Origin: JBDSEG01 sp039920165
GTDB taxonomy: Bacteria > Pseudomonadota > Gammaproteobacteria > Burkholderiales > Burkholderiaceae_C
Assembly: GCA_039920165.1 (NCBI GenBank)
Contig: JBDSEG010000357.1
Coordinates: 1 to 25,696 of the forward strand
Direction: 5' to 3'
DNA length: 25,696 nucleotides
Made by a program: the position numbers and the translations under genes. Within the stretch, counting starts at the first letter, position 1, and each line of letters opens with the position of its first letter. Positions 1-7,082 of the stretch are shown here, one piece after another. Under the pieces are notes generated by a model. The model had not been told where the DNA came from and made no database searches. It saw only the letters and a program-made list of their open reading frames with translations.

Positions 1-689
1 GGCGCATCGATCGGCGCAAAGCCGGTGCCCTTGGGAAAGCTCTCGAACAGAAAGCGCCGCCAATGGAACTGGTACGGCGAATCGATCGCGCCGGCCGCGG
101 TCAGCAGGTCGAGCGGCGCCTTCTGGGCGAGGCGCGAGGCCTCGACCACGGACTTGTATTCGGTCGCATTCTTGTCGGGCTTGAAGAGCAGCTTGTAGAG
201 CTGCTCGCGAACCGGCGCGGGGCACGTGCCCGCGGCCAGTTCGCCGGCCCAGGCGTCGATCTGCGATGCAACCGCCTTCTTGCGCTCGATGCCGAGCAGC
301 GCGGCCTTGACGATGTCTTCCGGCGCCTTTTTGAAATTGCCCTTGCCGAGGCGACGGAAATAGTGCGGCGCCTCGAACAGGCTGAACAGCGCGGCGGCCT
401 GCTTCTCCACGCCGGCGCCGGGCTCGAAATAGTCGGTCGCCAGATCCTTGAAGCCGAATTCGGCCTCGGGGGCGAATTCCCACGCCAGGTCGAGGTCGAT
501 CTCCCTGGCCAGGGTCTGCGCGCTGGCGAGCAATTCCGCGGGCCGCGGCTGCTCGAAACGCAGCAGCACGTTGGCCGATTTGACCTTGACCCGCTTGCCC
601 GAATCGAGCTCGATCTGCGACGAGCTGTCCGACTCGGCCATCAGTCGGCCGGCGTGGAATTTGCCGGCGTCTTCGAAGAGTGCGTACAT
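1..689 (-). CDS. RNB-domain exoribonuclease (RNase II/R family), N-terminal part
   Basis: The reading frame is open from an ATG at 689 to the left edge, giving 229 residues with no stop, so the catalytic RNB domain and C-terminus lie outside the window. The visible part begins MYALFEDAGKFHAGRL and contains SGKRVKVKSANVLLRFEQP, ending near YQFHWRRFLFESFPKGTGF. This is the N-terminal region I recognise from betaproteobacterial RNB ribonucleases, which degrade RNA processively from the 3' end in the cytoplasm. The catalytic acidic residues cannot be checked here. The gene is divergent from ppk1 across about 93 bp, and no strong Shine-Dalgarno is visible before the ATG. The family call rests on recalled similarity of the N-terminus. 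Confidence 0.8.
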   Translation of the reverse strand, partial: MYALFEDAGKFHAGRLMAESDSSSQIELDSGKRVKVKSANVLLRFEQPRPAELLASAQTLAREIDLDLAWEFAPEAEFGFKDLATDYFEPGAGVEKQAAALFSLFEAPHYFRRLGKGNFKKAPEDIVKAALLGIERKKAVASQIDAWAGELAAGTCPAPVREQLYKLLFKPDKNATEYKSVVEASRLAQKAPLDLLTAAGAIDSPYQFHWRRFLFESFPKGTGFAPIDA

Positions 690-782
690 GGGCGGGATTG
701 TCGCTTGAAGCTTTGCAAGGCTCGGCGCCCGGCGCCGTCAGGCTGTCACGAAAGCGACGCCAAACCTTCATAAACTCGACCG

Positions 783-2858
783 ATGAACGATGCCGCTTCG
801 ACGCGACGACTGGCCATGCCGGCGCTGCTCAACCGCGAGCGCGCGATCCTCGACTTCAACCGCCGCGTGCTGGCGCAGGCCCGGCGTGTCGATGTGCCGG
901 CCCTCGAGCGGCTGCGCTACGTGTGCATCGTCTCGTCGAATCTGGACGAGTTTTTCGAGGTCCGGTTTGCCGATTCGCTGGACGCCGCGCGGCGCCCCGG
1001 CGCGGCCGTCGCGCAGGAGCAGATGCAGGCGGTCGCCGCCGCTGCGCACGCCCTCATCGACGAGCAGTACGAGGTCTTTAACCGCGAGGTGATGCCGCTG
1101 CTCGAGCGCGGCCGCATCGTGATCGTCAACCACGCCGATCGCAGCAAGGCGCAGCGTCGCTGGGTCGAGCGCTTCTTCGCGGACTCGGTGCGGCCGCTGC
1201 TGGTGCCGGTGGGCCTGGATCCGTCGCACCCGTTTCCACAGGTCGCCAACAAGTCGCTCAATTTCATCGTCCGGCTGACCGGCAAGGACGCCTTCGGCCG
1301 TGCCAACAGCATTGCCATCGTCAAGGTGCCGCGCGTGCTGCCGCGCGTGATCCGGCTGCCCGACGAACTCGGCCGCGGCAGGCAGGCCTTCGTATTGCTG
1401 ACGAGCGTGATTCGCGCCCATCTGGCCAAGCTCTTTCCCGGCCGCGAGGTCGAGGCCTTCTCGCAGTTCCGCATCACGCGCGATTCCGACCTCGAGGTCG
1501 ACGAGCACGATGTCGTCAATCTGCGCCAGGCCTTGCGCTCGGGTCTGACCACGCGCCACTTCGGCGAGGCGGTACGGCTCGAGGTCGTCAATACCTGCCC
1601 GGCCGAACTGTCCGAGTTCCTTCTGCGCCAGTTCGCCTTGCCGCCGGCCGCGCTGTACCGCGTGAACGGGCCGGTCAATCTGGTGCGCCTGAACGAGCTC
1701 ATCGACCAGGCCGATGCACCGGCGCTGCGCTTCGCGCCCTTCGTTCCGGCCTGGCCGGCGACGGTGCGTCGCGACGGCGGCTGGTTCGAGCGGCTGCGCC
1801 ACGGCGACGTGCTGCTGCACCATCCGTTCGAATCGTTCGACCCGGTGCTGCAGTTTCTCGCCGAGGCGGTCGCCGACCCGGACGTGCTCGCGATCAAGCA
1901 GACGATCTACCGCACCGGCAGCGAGTCGCCGCTGATGCACTTGCTGATCGACGCCGCGCGGCGCGGCAAGGAAGTGATGTGCGTGGTCGAGTTGAAGGCG
2001 CGCTTCGATGAGGAGGCGAATATCAACTGGGCCGAGCGGCTCGAGGCGGTCGGCGCGCAGGTGGTGTACGGCATCGTCGGCCTGAAGACGCACGCCAAGC
2101 TGCTGCTGGTCACGCGGCGCGAGGAGGGGCGGCTGGCGCGCTATCTGCACCTGTCAACCGGCAACTACAACCCGAAGACGGCGCGTCTGTATACCGACAT
2201 CGGTTTTCTCACCGCCGACGCCGACCTCACCGCCGATGCCGACGCGGTGTTCCAGCAGCTTGCCAGCCTCGGCGCGATCAAGACGCCGCGCCGGATGCTG
2301 CAGGCGCCGTTCACGCTGCACAAGCGCATGCTGGCCGATATCGCGCGGGTCGAGGCGAGCGCGCGGCGCGGCGGGCCGGCGCGCGTCGTCGTCAAGATCA
2401 ACGCGCTGACCGATGCGCCGCTCATCAGCGCGCTCGTCAGCGCCGCGCAGGCCGGCGCGAGCATCGATCTGATCGTGCGCGGCGCGTGCCTGCTGCCCGC
2501 CGGCATCGACGGCGTCACCGACCGCGTCCGCGTGCGCTCGGTCGTCGGCCGCTTTCTCGAACATACGCGCATCATCCATTTCCGCTGGGGCGAGTCCGAC
2601 GATGAAGCGGCCCTGTACCTGTCGAGCGCCGACTGGATGGGGCGCAATATGTTCGGCCGCATCGAGGTCGCCTGGCCGGTGTGCGACCCGGTGCTGCGCC
2701 AACGCGTGATTGACGAGTGCCTGGTGCCGTATTTGCACGACGAGCAGGACAGCTGGGTGCTGGGCGCCGACGCGAACTACCGGCGCGTGGCGACGCGCGG
2801 TTTGTCGGCGCAACAGGCCCTGCTGGAGCGCCACTGCGCGGATGTCGCCGCAGCCTGA
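783..2858 (+). CDS. ppk1: Polyphosphate kinase 1
   Basis: This 691-residue protein has the usual Ppk1 length and all four regions in order. The N-terminal helical domain carries RYVCIVSSNLDEFFEVR (about 45-61), a head domain follows, and two phospholipase-D-like C-terminal domains complete it. The histidine that is autophosphorylated in the family is H437 in GLKTHAKL, and the second conserved histidine is H594 in LEHTRIIHFRWG. IKQTIYRTG (371-379) and LSTGNYNPKTARLYTD (457-472) are further signatures. The enzyme reversibly transfers the ATP gamma-phosphate onto polyphosphate at the inner membrane. The ATG at 783 begins MNDAAS with only a weak ribosome site. A sixA-like gene follows after 20 nt, so the two probably form an operon. 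An exopolyphosphatase gene lies convergently about 1.1 kb away. Confidence 0.96.
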   Translation: MNDAASTRRLAMPALLNRERAILDFNRRVLAQARRVDVPALERLRYVCIVSSNLDEFFEVRFADSLDAARRPGAAVAQEQMQAVAAAAHALIDEQYEVFNREVMPLLERGRIVIVNHADRSKAQRRWVERFFADSVRPLLVPVGLDPSHPFPQVANKSLNFIVRLTGKDAFGRANSIAIVKVPRVLPRVIRLPDELGRGRQAFVLLTSVIRAHLAKLFPGREVEAFSQFRITRDSDLEVDEHDVVNLRQALRSGLTTRHFGEAVRLEVVNTCPAELSEFLLRQFALPPAALYRVNGPVNLVRLNELIDQADAPALRFAPFVPAWPATVRRDGGWFERLRHGDVLLHHPFESFDPVLQFLAEAVADPDVLAIKQTIYRTGSESPLMHLLIDAARRGKEVMCVVELKARFDEEANINWAERLEAVGAQVVYGIVGLKTHAKLLLVTRREEGRLARYLHLSTGNYNPKTARLYTDIGFLTADADLTADADAVFQQLASLGAIKTPRRMLQAPFTLHKRMLADIARVEASARRGGPARVVVKINALTDAPLISALVSAAQAGASIDLIVRGACLLPAGIDGVTDRVRVRSVVGRFLEHTRIIHFRWGESDDEAALYLSSADWMGRNMFGRIEVAWPVCDPVLRQRVIDECLVPYLHDEQDSWVLGADANYRRVATRGLSAQQALLERHCADVAAA

Positions 2859-2865
2859 GCGAGCG

Positions 2866-2872
2866 AGAGGAG
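2866..2872 (+). promoter_or_regulatory. Ribosome binding site deciding the sixA start
   Basis: AGAGGAG lies 6 nt before the ATG at 2879. It excludes an in-frame upstream extension into the 3' end of ppk1 and fixes a protein that begins with the RH-containing first strand of the histidine phosphatase fold. Confidence 0.7.
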
Positions 2873-2878
2873 CCGCCA

Positions 2879-3352
2879 ATGCATCTGATCCTGTGGCGCC
2901 ATGCCGAAGCCGTTCCCGAGCAGCCCGGCCAACCCGACCTCGAGCGTGCGCTCACGCCCCAGGGCGAGCGGCAGGCCCAGCGCATGGCGCTATGGCTGAA
3001 CCGCCACCTGCGCGATTCGACGCATATTGTCGCGAGCCCGGCGCGCCGCTGCCAGCAGACCGCGCGTGCGCTCGACCGCGAATTCAGGACCGTCGAAGAG
3101 ATCGGTCCGGGCGCCGACCCGCAAACCCTGCTGCGCGCCGCGCGCTGGCCCGAGGGGACCGAGCCGGTCCTGCTGATCGGCCATCAGCCCACGCTCGGCC
3201 TCGCCGCCAGCCTGCTGCTCACCGGCGCGGCGCAGCCGTGGACGATCAAGAAGGGTGCTGTCTGGTGGTTCCGACAACGCGACGGCAAGGGCGAAGGCGA
3301 GGGTGCCGTGGAGGTCGTTTTGCAGGCGGTGCGGGCGCCGGACGGCTTGTAG
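2879..3352 (+). CDS. sixA: SixA-like phosphohistidine phosphatase (histidine phosphatase superfamily)
   Basis: This 157-residue protein begins MHLILWRHAEA, with the catalytic R7-H8 pair of the histidine phosphatase (RHG) superfamily. The second pocket arginine is probably R56 in SPARRCQQTA, and the second catalytic histidine is H102 in LLIGHQPTLG. The short single-domain form and the pairing of a phosphatase motif with SPARR fit SixA, which in E. coli removes phosphate from phosphohistidine in histidine-containing carriers. The substrate here is not known. It lies 20 nt downstream of ppk1 in the same direction, so co-transcription with polyphosphate kinase is likely. It ends 15 nt from the convergent vapC, with no obvious terminator hairpin in that gap. 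Confidence 0.85.
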   Translation: MHLILWRHAEAVPEQPGQPDLERALTPQGERQAQRMALWLNRHLRDSTHIVASPARRCQQTARALDREFRTVEEIGPGADPQTLLRAARWPEGTEPVLLIGHQPTLGLAASLLLTGAAQPWTIKKGAVWWFRQRDGKGEGEGAVEVVLQAVRAPDGL

Positions 3353-3367
3353 CGAACAGGCGATCGA

Positions 3368-3721
3368 TCAGGCCAGGCCGAGGTCGACCGCGACGGCTTG
3401 CAGCCGCTTGTCGCGCGTCCATAGCTGCGCTGCACTCAGCGCCGTCGCCGCGAGAAGATGCAGGTCGACATAGCCGATGCCTCGCCCGTGCAAGGCATGC
3501 CGCTCGAGGTAGCGAAGCACTTCATCCGGATCGGCGACGACGGCCGTGGGCAGTTCGCGAAGCAGGGCCAGCACCCTGCCGCGATCAGCAAGTAGGCCGC
3601 AAGCGATCTCGCCGAGAACGAACGGGTGCATCAGCACACCGCCGCCCTCCAGCACTGCAGCGAGCCGGGCGTCGCCGGCTCCCAGGTGGTCGACCCAGAC
3701 GGAGGTATCGACGAGGATCAA
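3368..3721 (-). CDS. vapC: VapC-type PIN-domain ribonuclease toxin
   Basis: This 117-residue protein begins MILVDTSVWVDHL, the standard first strand of a PIN domain. Acidic residues expected to hold the metal are D5, E38 (VLGEIACG), D86 (GIGYVDLHLL) and D104 (WTRDKRLQ), so the active site looks complete. VapC toxins cut specific RNAs, often tRNA or rRNA, when released from their antitoxin. The ATG overlaps the stop of the upstream antitoxin by 4 nt (ATGA), the usual coupled arrangement. The pair sits between the convergent sixA and ppx genes. The RNA target cannot be told from sequence. Confidence 0.92.
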   Translation of the reverse strand: MILVDTSVWVDHLGAGDARLAAVLEGGGVLMHPFVLGEIACGLLADRGRVLALLRELPTAVVADPDEVLRYLERHALHGRGIGYVDLHLLAATALSAAQLWTRDKRLQAVAVDLGLA

Positions 3722-3918
3722 GGCCGGCGCGTGCTGCGGCGTCGCGGGGCCGCGGTCAACGCGGGTTGGGTCCCGCCCAGCCGCGCCAGGCGCCGCGCGC
3801 TTTCCCGCTCGATGAGCGCCTTCAGGCCCTCGTGAACGAGCGTCGATCGGTCGAGCGGGCCGGCCAGCTGGTCGGCTTTTGCGAGCAGGTCGTCGTCGAG
3901 ATTGATGGTGGTGCGCAT
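3718..3918 (-). CDS. vapB: VapB-type antitoxin
   Basis: This 66-residue protein begins MRTTINLDDDLLAKA, a typical N-terminal DNA-binding strand and helix of ribbon-helix-helix VapB antitoxins, followed by STLVHEGLKALIERE. The tail after about residue 48 (ending APRRRSTRRP) is basic and probably disordered; in this family the C-terminal part wraps the toxin. An AAAGGG stretch about 7 nt upstream of the ATG can act as ribosome site. Its stop overlaps the vapC start by 4 nt. Family members repress their own operon by binding palindromes in the promoter, and a strong interrupted palindrome lies about 25 bp upstream of the start (3943-3970). Confidence 0.88.
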   Translation of the reverse strand: MRTTINLDDDLLAKADQLAGPLDRSTLVHEGLKALIERESARRLARLGGTQPALTAAPRRRSTRRP

Positions 3919-3930
3919 GGCGTAGCCCTT

Positions 3931-3977
3931 TCGATGCGCTCCGATTCTTGCATCGTTTGATGCTCGAATCGATGCGC
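3931..3977 (-). promoter_or_regulatory. Palindromic operator/promoter region of vapBC
   Basis: Positions 3943-3970 form an interrupted palindrome with the pattern GATTC-N2-GCATC-N4-GATGC-N2-GAATC read on the minus strand: arms of 12 bp with only the central two bases of each arm unpaired. It is flanked by two direct copies of TCGATGCGC at 3931-3939 and 3969-3977, with a period of 38 bp. This lies immediately upstream of vapB, where VapBC complexes usually bind to repress their own transcription. The repeats are seen directly; the operator role is inferred. Confidence 0.6.
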
Positions 3978-3985
3978 CCCGACGC

Positions 3986-5536
3986 TCAGCCGCGCAATTC
4001 CAGCGCTATCGTCCCCGCGCGTTCCCAGGCCTGCACCTCTTCCTGCAGCAAATGCCATGTCCTCGGGTGCGCCTCGCCCCAGCCGGGCGGCAGCTCGACC
4101 AGGGCGCCGCCGGAACGGCGTTGCAGGGTGATGCCGTTCAAGGGCGCGGGGCCGCGCGCATGGCACTCAATGACCCCGAGGCGCAGGCACAGCACCTGCC
4201 AAGCGAACGATTCATCGGCCAGTGCGGTCTCGATCTTGCGCAGCCCGCCGCGCTGGCCGAGCGCGAGCGCGGCGATGCGCCGCAGCTGGCTTTGCGAGAA
4301 GCCGGCAGCGTCGACGTGCGAGAGCAGGTAGCTGCTGTGGCGGTGGTGGTCGTGGTGCGAAACCATCATGCCGATCTCGTGCAGCGCGCAGGCCCACAGC
4401 AACTCGCGGCGCGCTTCGACACCGGGCTTGAGAGCGACGCTGGCGTACAGGCTTTGCGCCACCGTCGTGACGCGGCGTGCCTGGTCGGTATCGACCATGA
4501 AGCGGCGCTGCAGTTCGCGCACCGAGGCGTCGCGGACGTCGTGACCGTCCTGTCGCAGCGCGGTCGCATGCAGCCGCTCGTCGAGGTCGAGGATCACGCC
4601 CTGGCGAAGCGCGCCGCGCGCGGGCAGTAGTTCTTCGATATCGAAGTGCGCGGCGAGCGTATAGAGAATCGCGACCCCGCCGGCGATGACGGTGCGCCGG
4701 TCGTCCTTCAGGCCGGGCAGGTCAAGCTTGTTGATGTGGCCGGCCTTCAGGCAGCGCTCCATCAGCCAGCGCAGACCAGCCGGCGTGATTCGGCCGTCGG
4801 TGGTGCCGCTGGCGGCGAGCAGCTGCGAGACCGCGCCCACCGTGCCCGACGAGCCGAGCGCCTCCTGCCAATGGCGCGAGGCGAAGGGTTCGAGCCCTTC
4901 CTCGAGCTCGGCACCGGCGGCGACTTGCGCATTGCGGAAGGCCGACTCCGTCAGCCGCCCGTCGCTGAAATAGCGCATCGACAGGCTCACGCTGCCGACG
5001 CCGAACGATTCGGCGCGGATCGCCTTGCGGCCCTGGCCGAGGATCATCTCGGTCGAGCGCCCGCCGATATCGATGACCAGCCGGTGCAGGGGCGAAGGCT
5101 CCAGCCGCGCCACGCCGGCATAGATGAGGCGCGCTTCCTCGCGCCCCGAGATGACTTCGATCGGATGCCCGAGCACCTGCTGCGCGCGGGCCAAGAACTC
5201 ATCGCGGTTGCGCGCCTCGCGCAGCGTCTGCGTCGCCACCGCGCGCACCTGCGACGCCGCGTAGCCTTCGAGCCGCTGCGCGAAACGCGCGAGGCAAGCC
5301 AGACCGCGCAGCGCGGCCTCCTCGGTCAGCAGGCCGTTGCGGTCCAGCCCGGCGCCCAGGCGCACGTTCTCCTTCAGGTAGTCGATGCGACGGTAGCGGC
5401 CCTGGATCAGCTGGCCGATTTCGAGGCGAAAACTGTTCGAGCCGATATCGATCGAGGCCAGCTGGCCCGGCCAGCGGGTCGCATCGGCAGGGGCGGCAGA
5501 GGCGGGCGGGGCCATCGTCATGGCGCGCATTGTCAT
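3986..5536 (-). CDS. ppx: Exopolyphosphatase (Ppx/GppA family)
   Basis: This 516-residue protein has the two phosphate-binding motifs of the ASKHA fold, SIDIGSNSFRLEIG (28-41) and VIDIGGRSTEMILG (154-167), and the ISGREEARLIYAG segment (129-141) that holds the catalytic glutamate. A C-terminal HD-like domain carries LLWACALHEIGMMVSHHDHHRH. Length and two-domain build match exopolyphosphatase, which releases phosphate from polyphosphate ends; GppA activity on pppGpp is possible. I chose the ATG at 5536 because it overlaps the ketosynthase stop as ATGA; other in-frame ATGs follow at 5530 and 5521. It is the last gene of the type III PKS operon and points toward the ppk1-sixA pair, with vapBC between. 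Confidence 0.92.
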   Translation of the reverse strand: MTMRAMTMAPPASAAPADATRWPGQLASIDIGSNSFRLEIGQLIQGRYRRIDYLKENVRLGAGLDRNGLLTEEAALRGLACLARFAQRLEGYAASQVRAVATQTLREARNRDEFLARAQQVLGHPIEVISGREEARLIYAGVARLEPSPLHRLVIDIGGRSTEMILGQGRKAIRAESFGVGSVSLSMRYFSDGRLTESAFRNAQVAAGAELEEGLEPFASRHWQEALGSSGTVGAVSQLLAASGTTDGRITPAGLRWLMERCLKAGHINKLDLPGLKDDRRTVIAGGVAILYTLAAHFDIEELLPARGALRQGVILDLDERLHATALRQDGHDVRDASVRELQRRFMVDTDQARRVTTVAQSLYASVALKPGVEARRELLWACALHEIGMMVSHHDHHRHSSYLLSHVDAAGFSQSQLRRIAALALGQRGGLRKIETALADESFAWQVLCLRLGVIECHARGPAPLNGITLQRRSGGALVELPPGWGEAHPRTWHLLQEEVQAWERAGTIALELRG

Positions 5537-6789
5537 GCGGGTTGCGCTGCGCCCAACACCAGCACCGCGTTCGTCCCGCCGAAGGCGAACGAGTTGGACA
5601 GCATGCGGCGAACGGCCACGCCATCGCGCGCACCGGTGCTGACGTAGTCGAGGTCGCACAGCGGATCGGCGAGCGCGAGATGGCACGTCGGCAGCAGCGC
5701 ATGGTGCTGCATCGCGAGCAGGCACAGCGCGGCTTCGAGCGCGCCCGCCGCACCCAGCAGGTGGCCGTGGATCGCCTTCGTCGCGCTGATCGCGAGGTGC
5801 TTCGCATGCGCGCCGAAGACCGCCTTGATCGCCGCCGTCTCCACTGCATCATTGGCAGGCGTGCCGGTACCGTGGGCGTTGATCGCATCGATATCGGACG
5901 GTGCAAGGCCGGCGGATGCGAGCGCCGCGCGCATTGCCTGTGCTTGCCCAGCGGCGCTCGGACGGGTGATGTGCCCGGCGTCGGTGGTCAGGCCATAACC
6001 CAGCACTTCGCCGAGGGGCGTCGCGCCGCGGGCGAGCGCGCGGTCCCAGGGTTCGAGCACCAGTATCGCGGCACCCTCGCCGAGCACCATGCCGCTGCGG
6101 TTCGCGGCGAACGGCTTGCACGATGCCGCCGGGTCGGCCGCATCGACGCCGGCCAACGTGTGCAGCGCTTCCCAGGCCTTGAGCGAACCGAGCGAGAGCG
6201 GCGCTTCTGAGCCGCCGGCTAGCGCCAGGTCGAGTTCGCCGTCCGCGATGCGCCTGAAGGCCTCGCCGATGGCGACCGCCGATGACGAGCACGCAGTGGA
6301 ATACGTGAGACTCGGGCCGGTCCAGCCCTGCTCGATCGCAATCCAGCCGGCGCTCGCGTTGTGCATGCCCAGCAGCACCGTGTAGGGCTTGATGCGATCC
6401 GAGCCCTCGCCGTACAGCGTGCGGTAGCCTTCGTCGTTGCTCAGCGTGCCGGCCATGCCGGTGCCGACGAAGACGCCGCTGCGCTCGGTATCGATACCGG
6501 CAGGCGCACCGGCATCGGCCAGCGCGCGGCGAGACGCGACGAGTGCGAACTGCGCGACGCGGTCGAGCATGCGCAGGCGTGGCGGATCGAAATGCGGCGC
6601 CGGATCGAAGCGCGTGGTCGCGCCGAGCCGCGCGAGCAGGCGCGCCGCAAAGGCCGCGAACGCGTAGTCGGCGTCGTCGAGCCGGCGCACCGCCGAACGC
6701 CCGGCATGGGCGTTGGCGTAGACCTCCCCCGCGCTGTCGCCGAGCGGGCAGACGAGGCCGATGCCGGTGACGGCGACGCGTCGCTTCAT
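5533..6789 (-). CDS. FabF-like beta-ketoacyl-ACP synthase of the polyketide operon
   Basis: This 418-residue condensing enzyme begins VAVTGIGLVCPLGDSA. Its catalytic triad is intact: C167 in TYSTACSSSA, H306 in NAHGTGTPAND and H343 in KAIHGHLLGAAG, with conserved K338. The C-terminus has NSFAFGGTNAVLVLG. It should therefore perform decarboxylative condensation of malonyl-ACP onto an acyl chain rather than act as a chain-length-factor partner, which would lack the cysteine. The CSSS after the nucleophile differs from the CATG usual in housekeeping FabF and is common in secondary-metabolism ketosynthases. It overlaps the ACP gene upstream (ATGA at 6786-6789) and ppx downstream (ATGA at 5533-5536). 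Role in the pathway is inferred: elongation or priming of the chain given to the type III PKS. Confidence 0.9.
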   Translation of the reverse strand: MKRRVAVTGIGLVCPLGDSAGEVYANAHAGRSAVRRLDDADYAFAAFAARLLARLGATTRFDPAPHFDPPRLRMLDRVAQFALVASRRALADAGAPAGIDTERSGVFVGTGMAGTLSNDEGYRTLYGEGSDRIKPYTVLLGMHNASAGWIAIEQGWTGPSLTYSTACSSSAVAIGEAFRRIADGELDLALAGGSEAPLSLGSLKAWEALHTLAGVDAADPAASCKPFAANRSGMVLGEGAAILVLEPWDRALARGATPLGEVLGYGLTTDAGHITRPSAAGQAQAMRAALASAGLAPSDIDAINAHGTGTPANDAVETAAIKAVFGAHAKHLAISATKAIHGHLLGAAGALEAALCLLAMQHHALLPTCHLALADPLCDLDYVSTGARDGVAVRRMLSNSFAFGGTNAVLVLGAAQPA

Positions 6790-7082
6790 CGCGCGTCGGC
6801 TGCCGGTTGCTTCGCGGAACCGCCGGCGCGCAAGGCATCGATGAAGCCCACCACATCGGCCAGCGTGGGCAGATCGACCGGCTGCGGTGGCAGCGCGATG
6901 CCGAACTCGTCCTCGACGTTGAACAGCAGCTCGGCGACGCCGAGCGAATCGATGCCGAGCGCATCGAGCCGCGAGGCCGGCGTGAGCGCCAGCGGGTCGA
7001 GCTTGTAGTCGCGCACCAGGATCGCGGCCAGGCGCTCGAAGGTGTCGTCCGAGCGGGTGAGATGAGTGGCTTCGTTGTTCAT
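6786..7082 (-). CDS. Acyl carrier protein of the polyketide operon
   Basis: This 98-residue protein has the phosphopantetheine attachment motif LGIDSLGVAELL, with the modified serine at S46, followed by the acidic recognition helix ELLFNVEDEFGI. An N-terminal extension (MNNEATHLTRSDDTFERL) and a C-terminal tail (GGSAKQPAADAR) make it longer than the roughly 78-residue housekeeping AcpP. The start ATG at 7082 overlaps the stop of the flavoprotein gene (ATGA), and its stop overlaps the ketosynthase start in the same way. A dedicated ACP next to a ketosynthase implies ACP-bound acyl intermediates in this pathway. Malonyl loading and ketoreduction must be borrowed from fatty acid synthesis, because no such genes lie in the operon. 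Confidence 0.92.
   Translation of the reverse strand: MNNEATHLTRSDDTFERLAAILVRDYKLDPLALTPASRLDALGIDSLGVAELLFNVEDEFGIALPPQPVDLPTLADVVGFIDALRAGGSAKQPAADAR

Noticed and set aside
768..2150. 460-residue open frame on the minus strand opposite ppk1
   Set aside because: It is fully antisense to a clear Ppk1, has Arg/His/Gln-rich composition without any family motif, and follows from GC-rich codon bias in the real gene.
5537..5725. Upstream in-frame extension of ppx by 63 residues
   Set aside because: It lies entirely inside the ketosynthase gene and has no family similarity; the ATGA overlap at 5533-5536 is the natural start.
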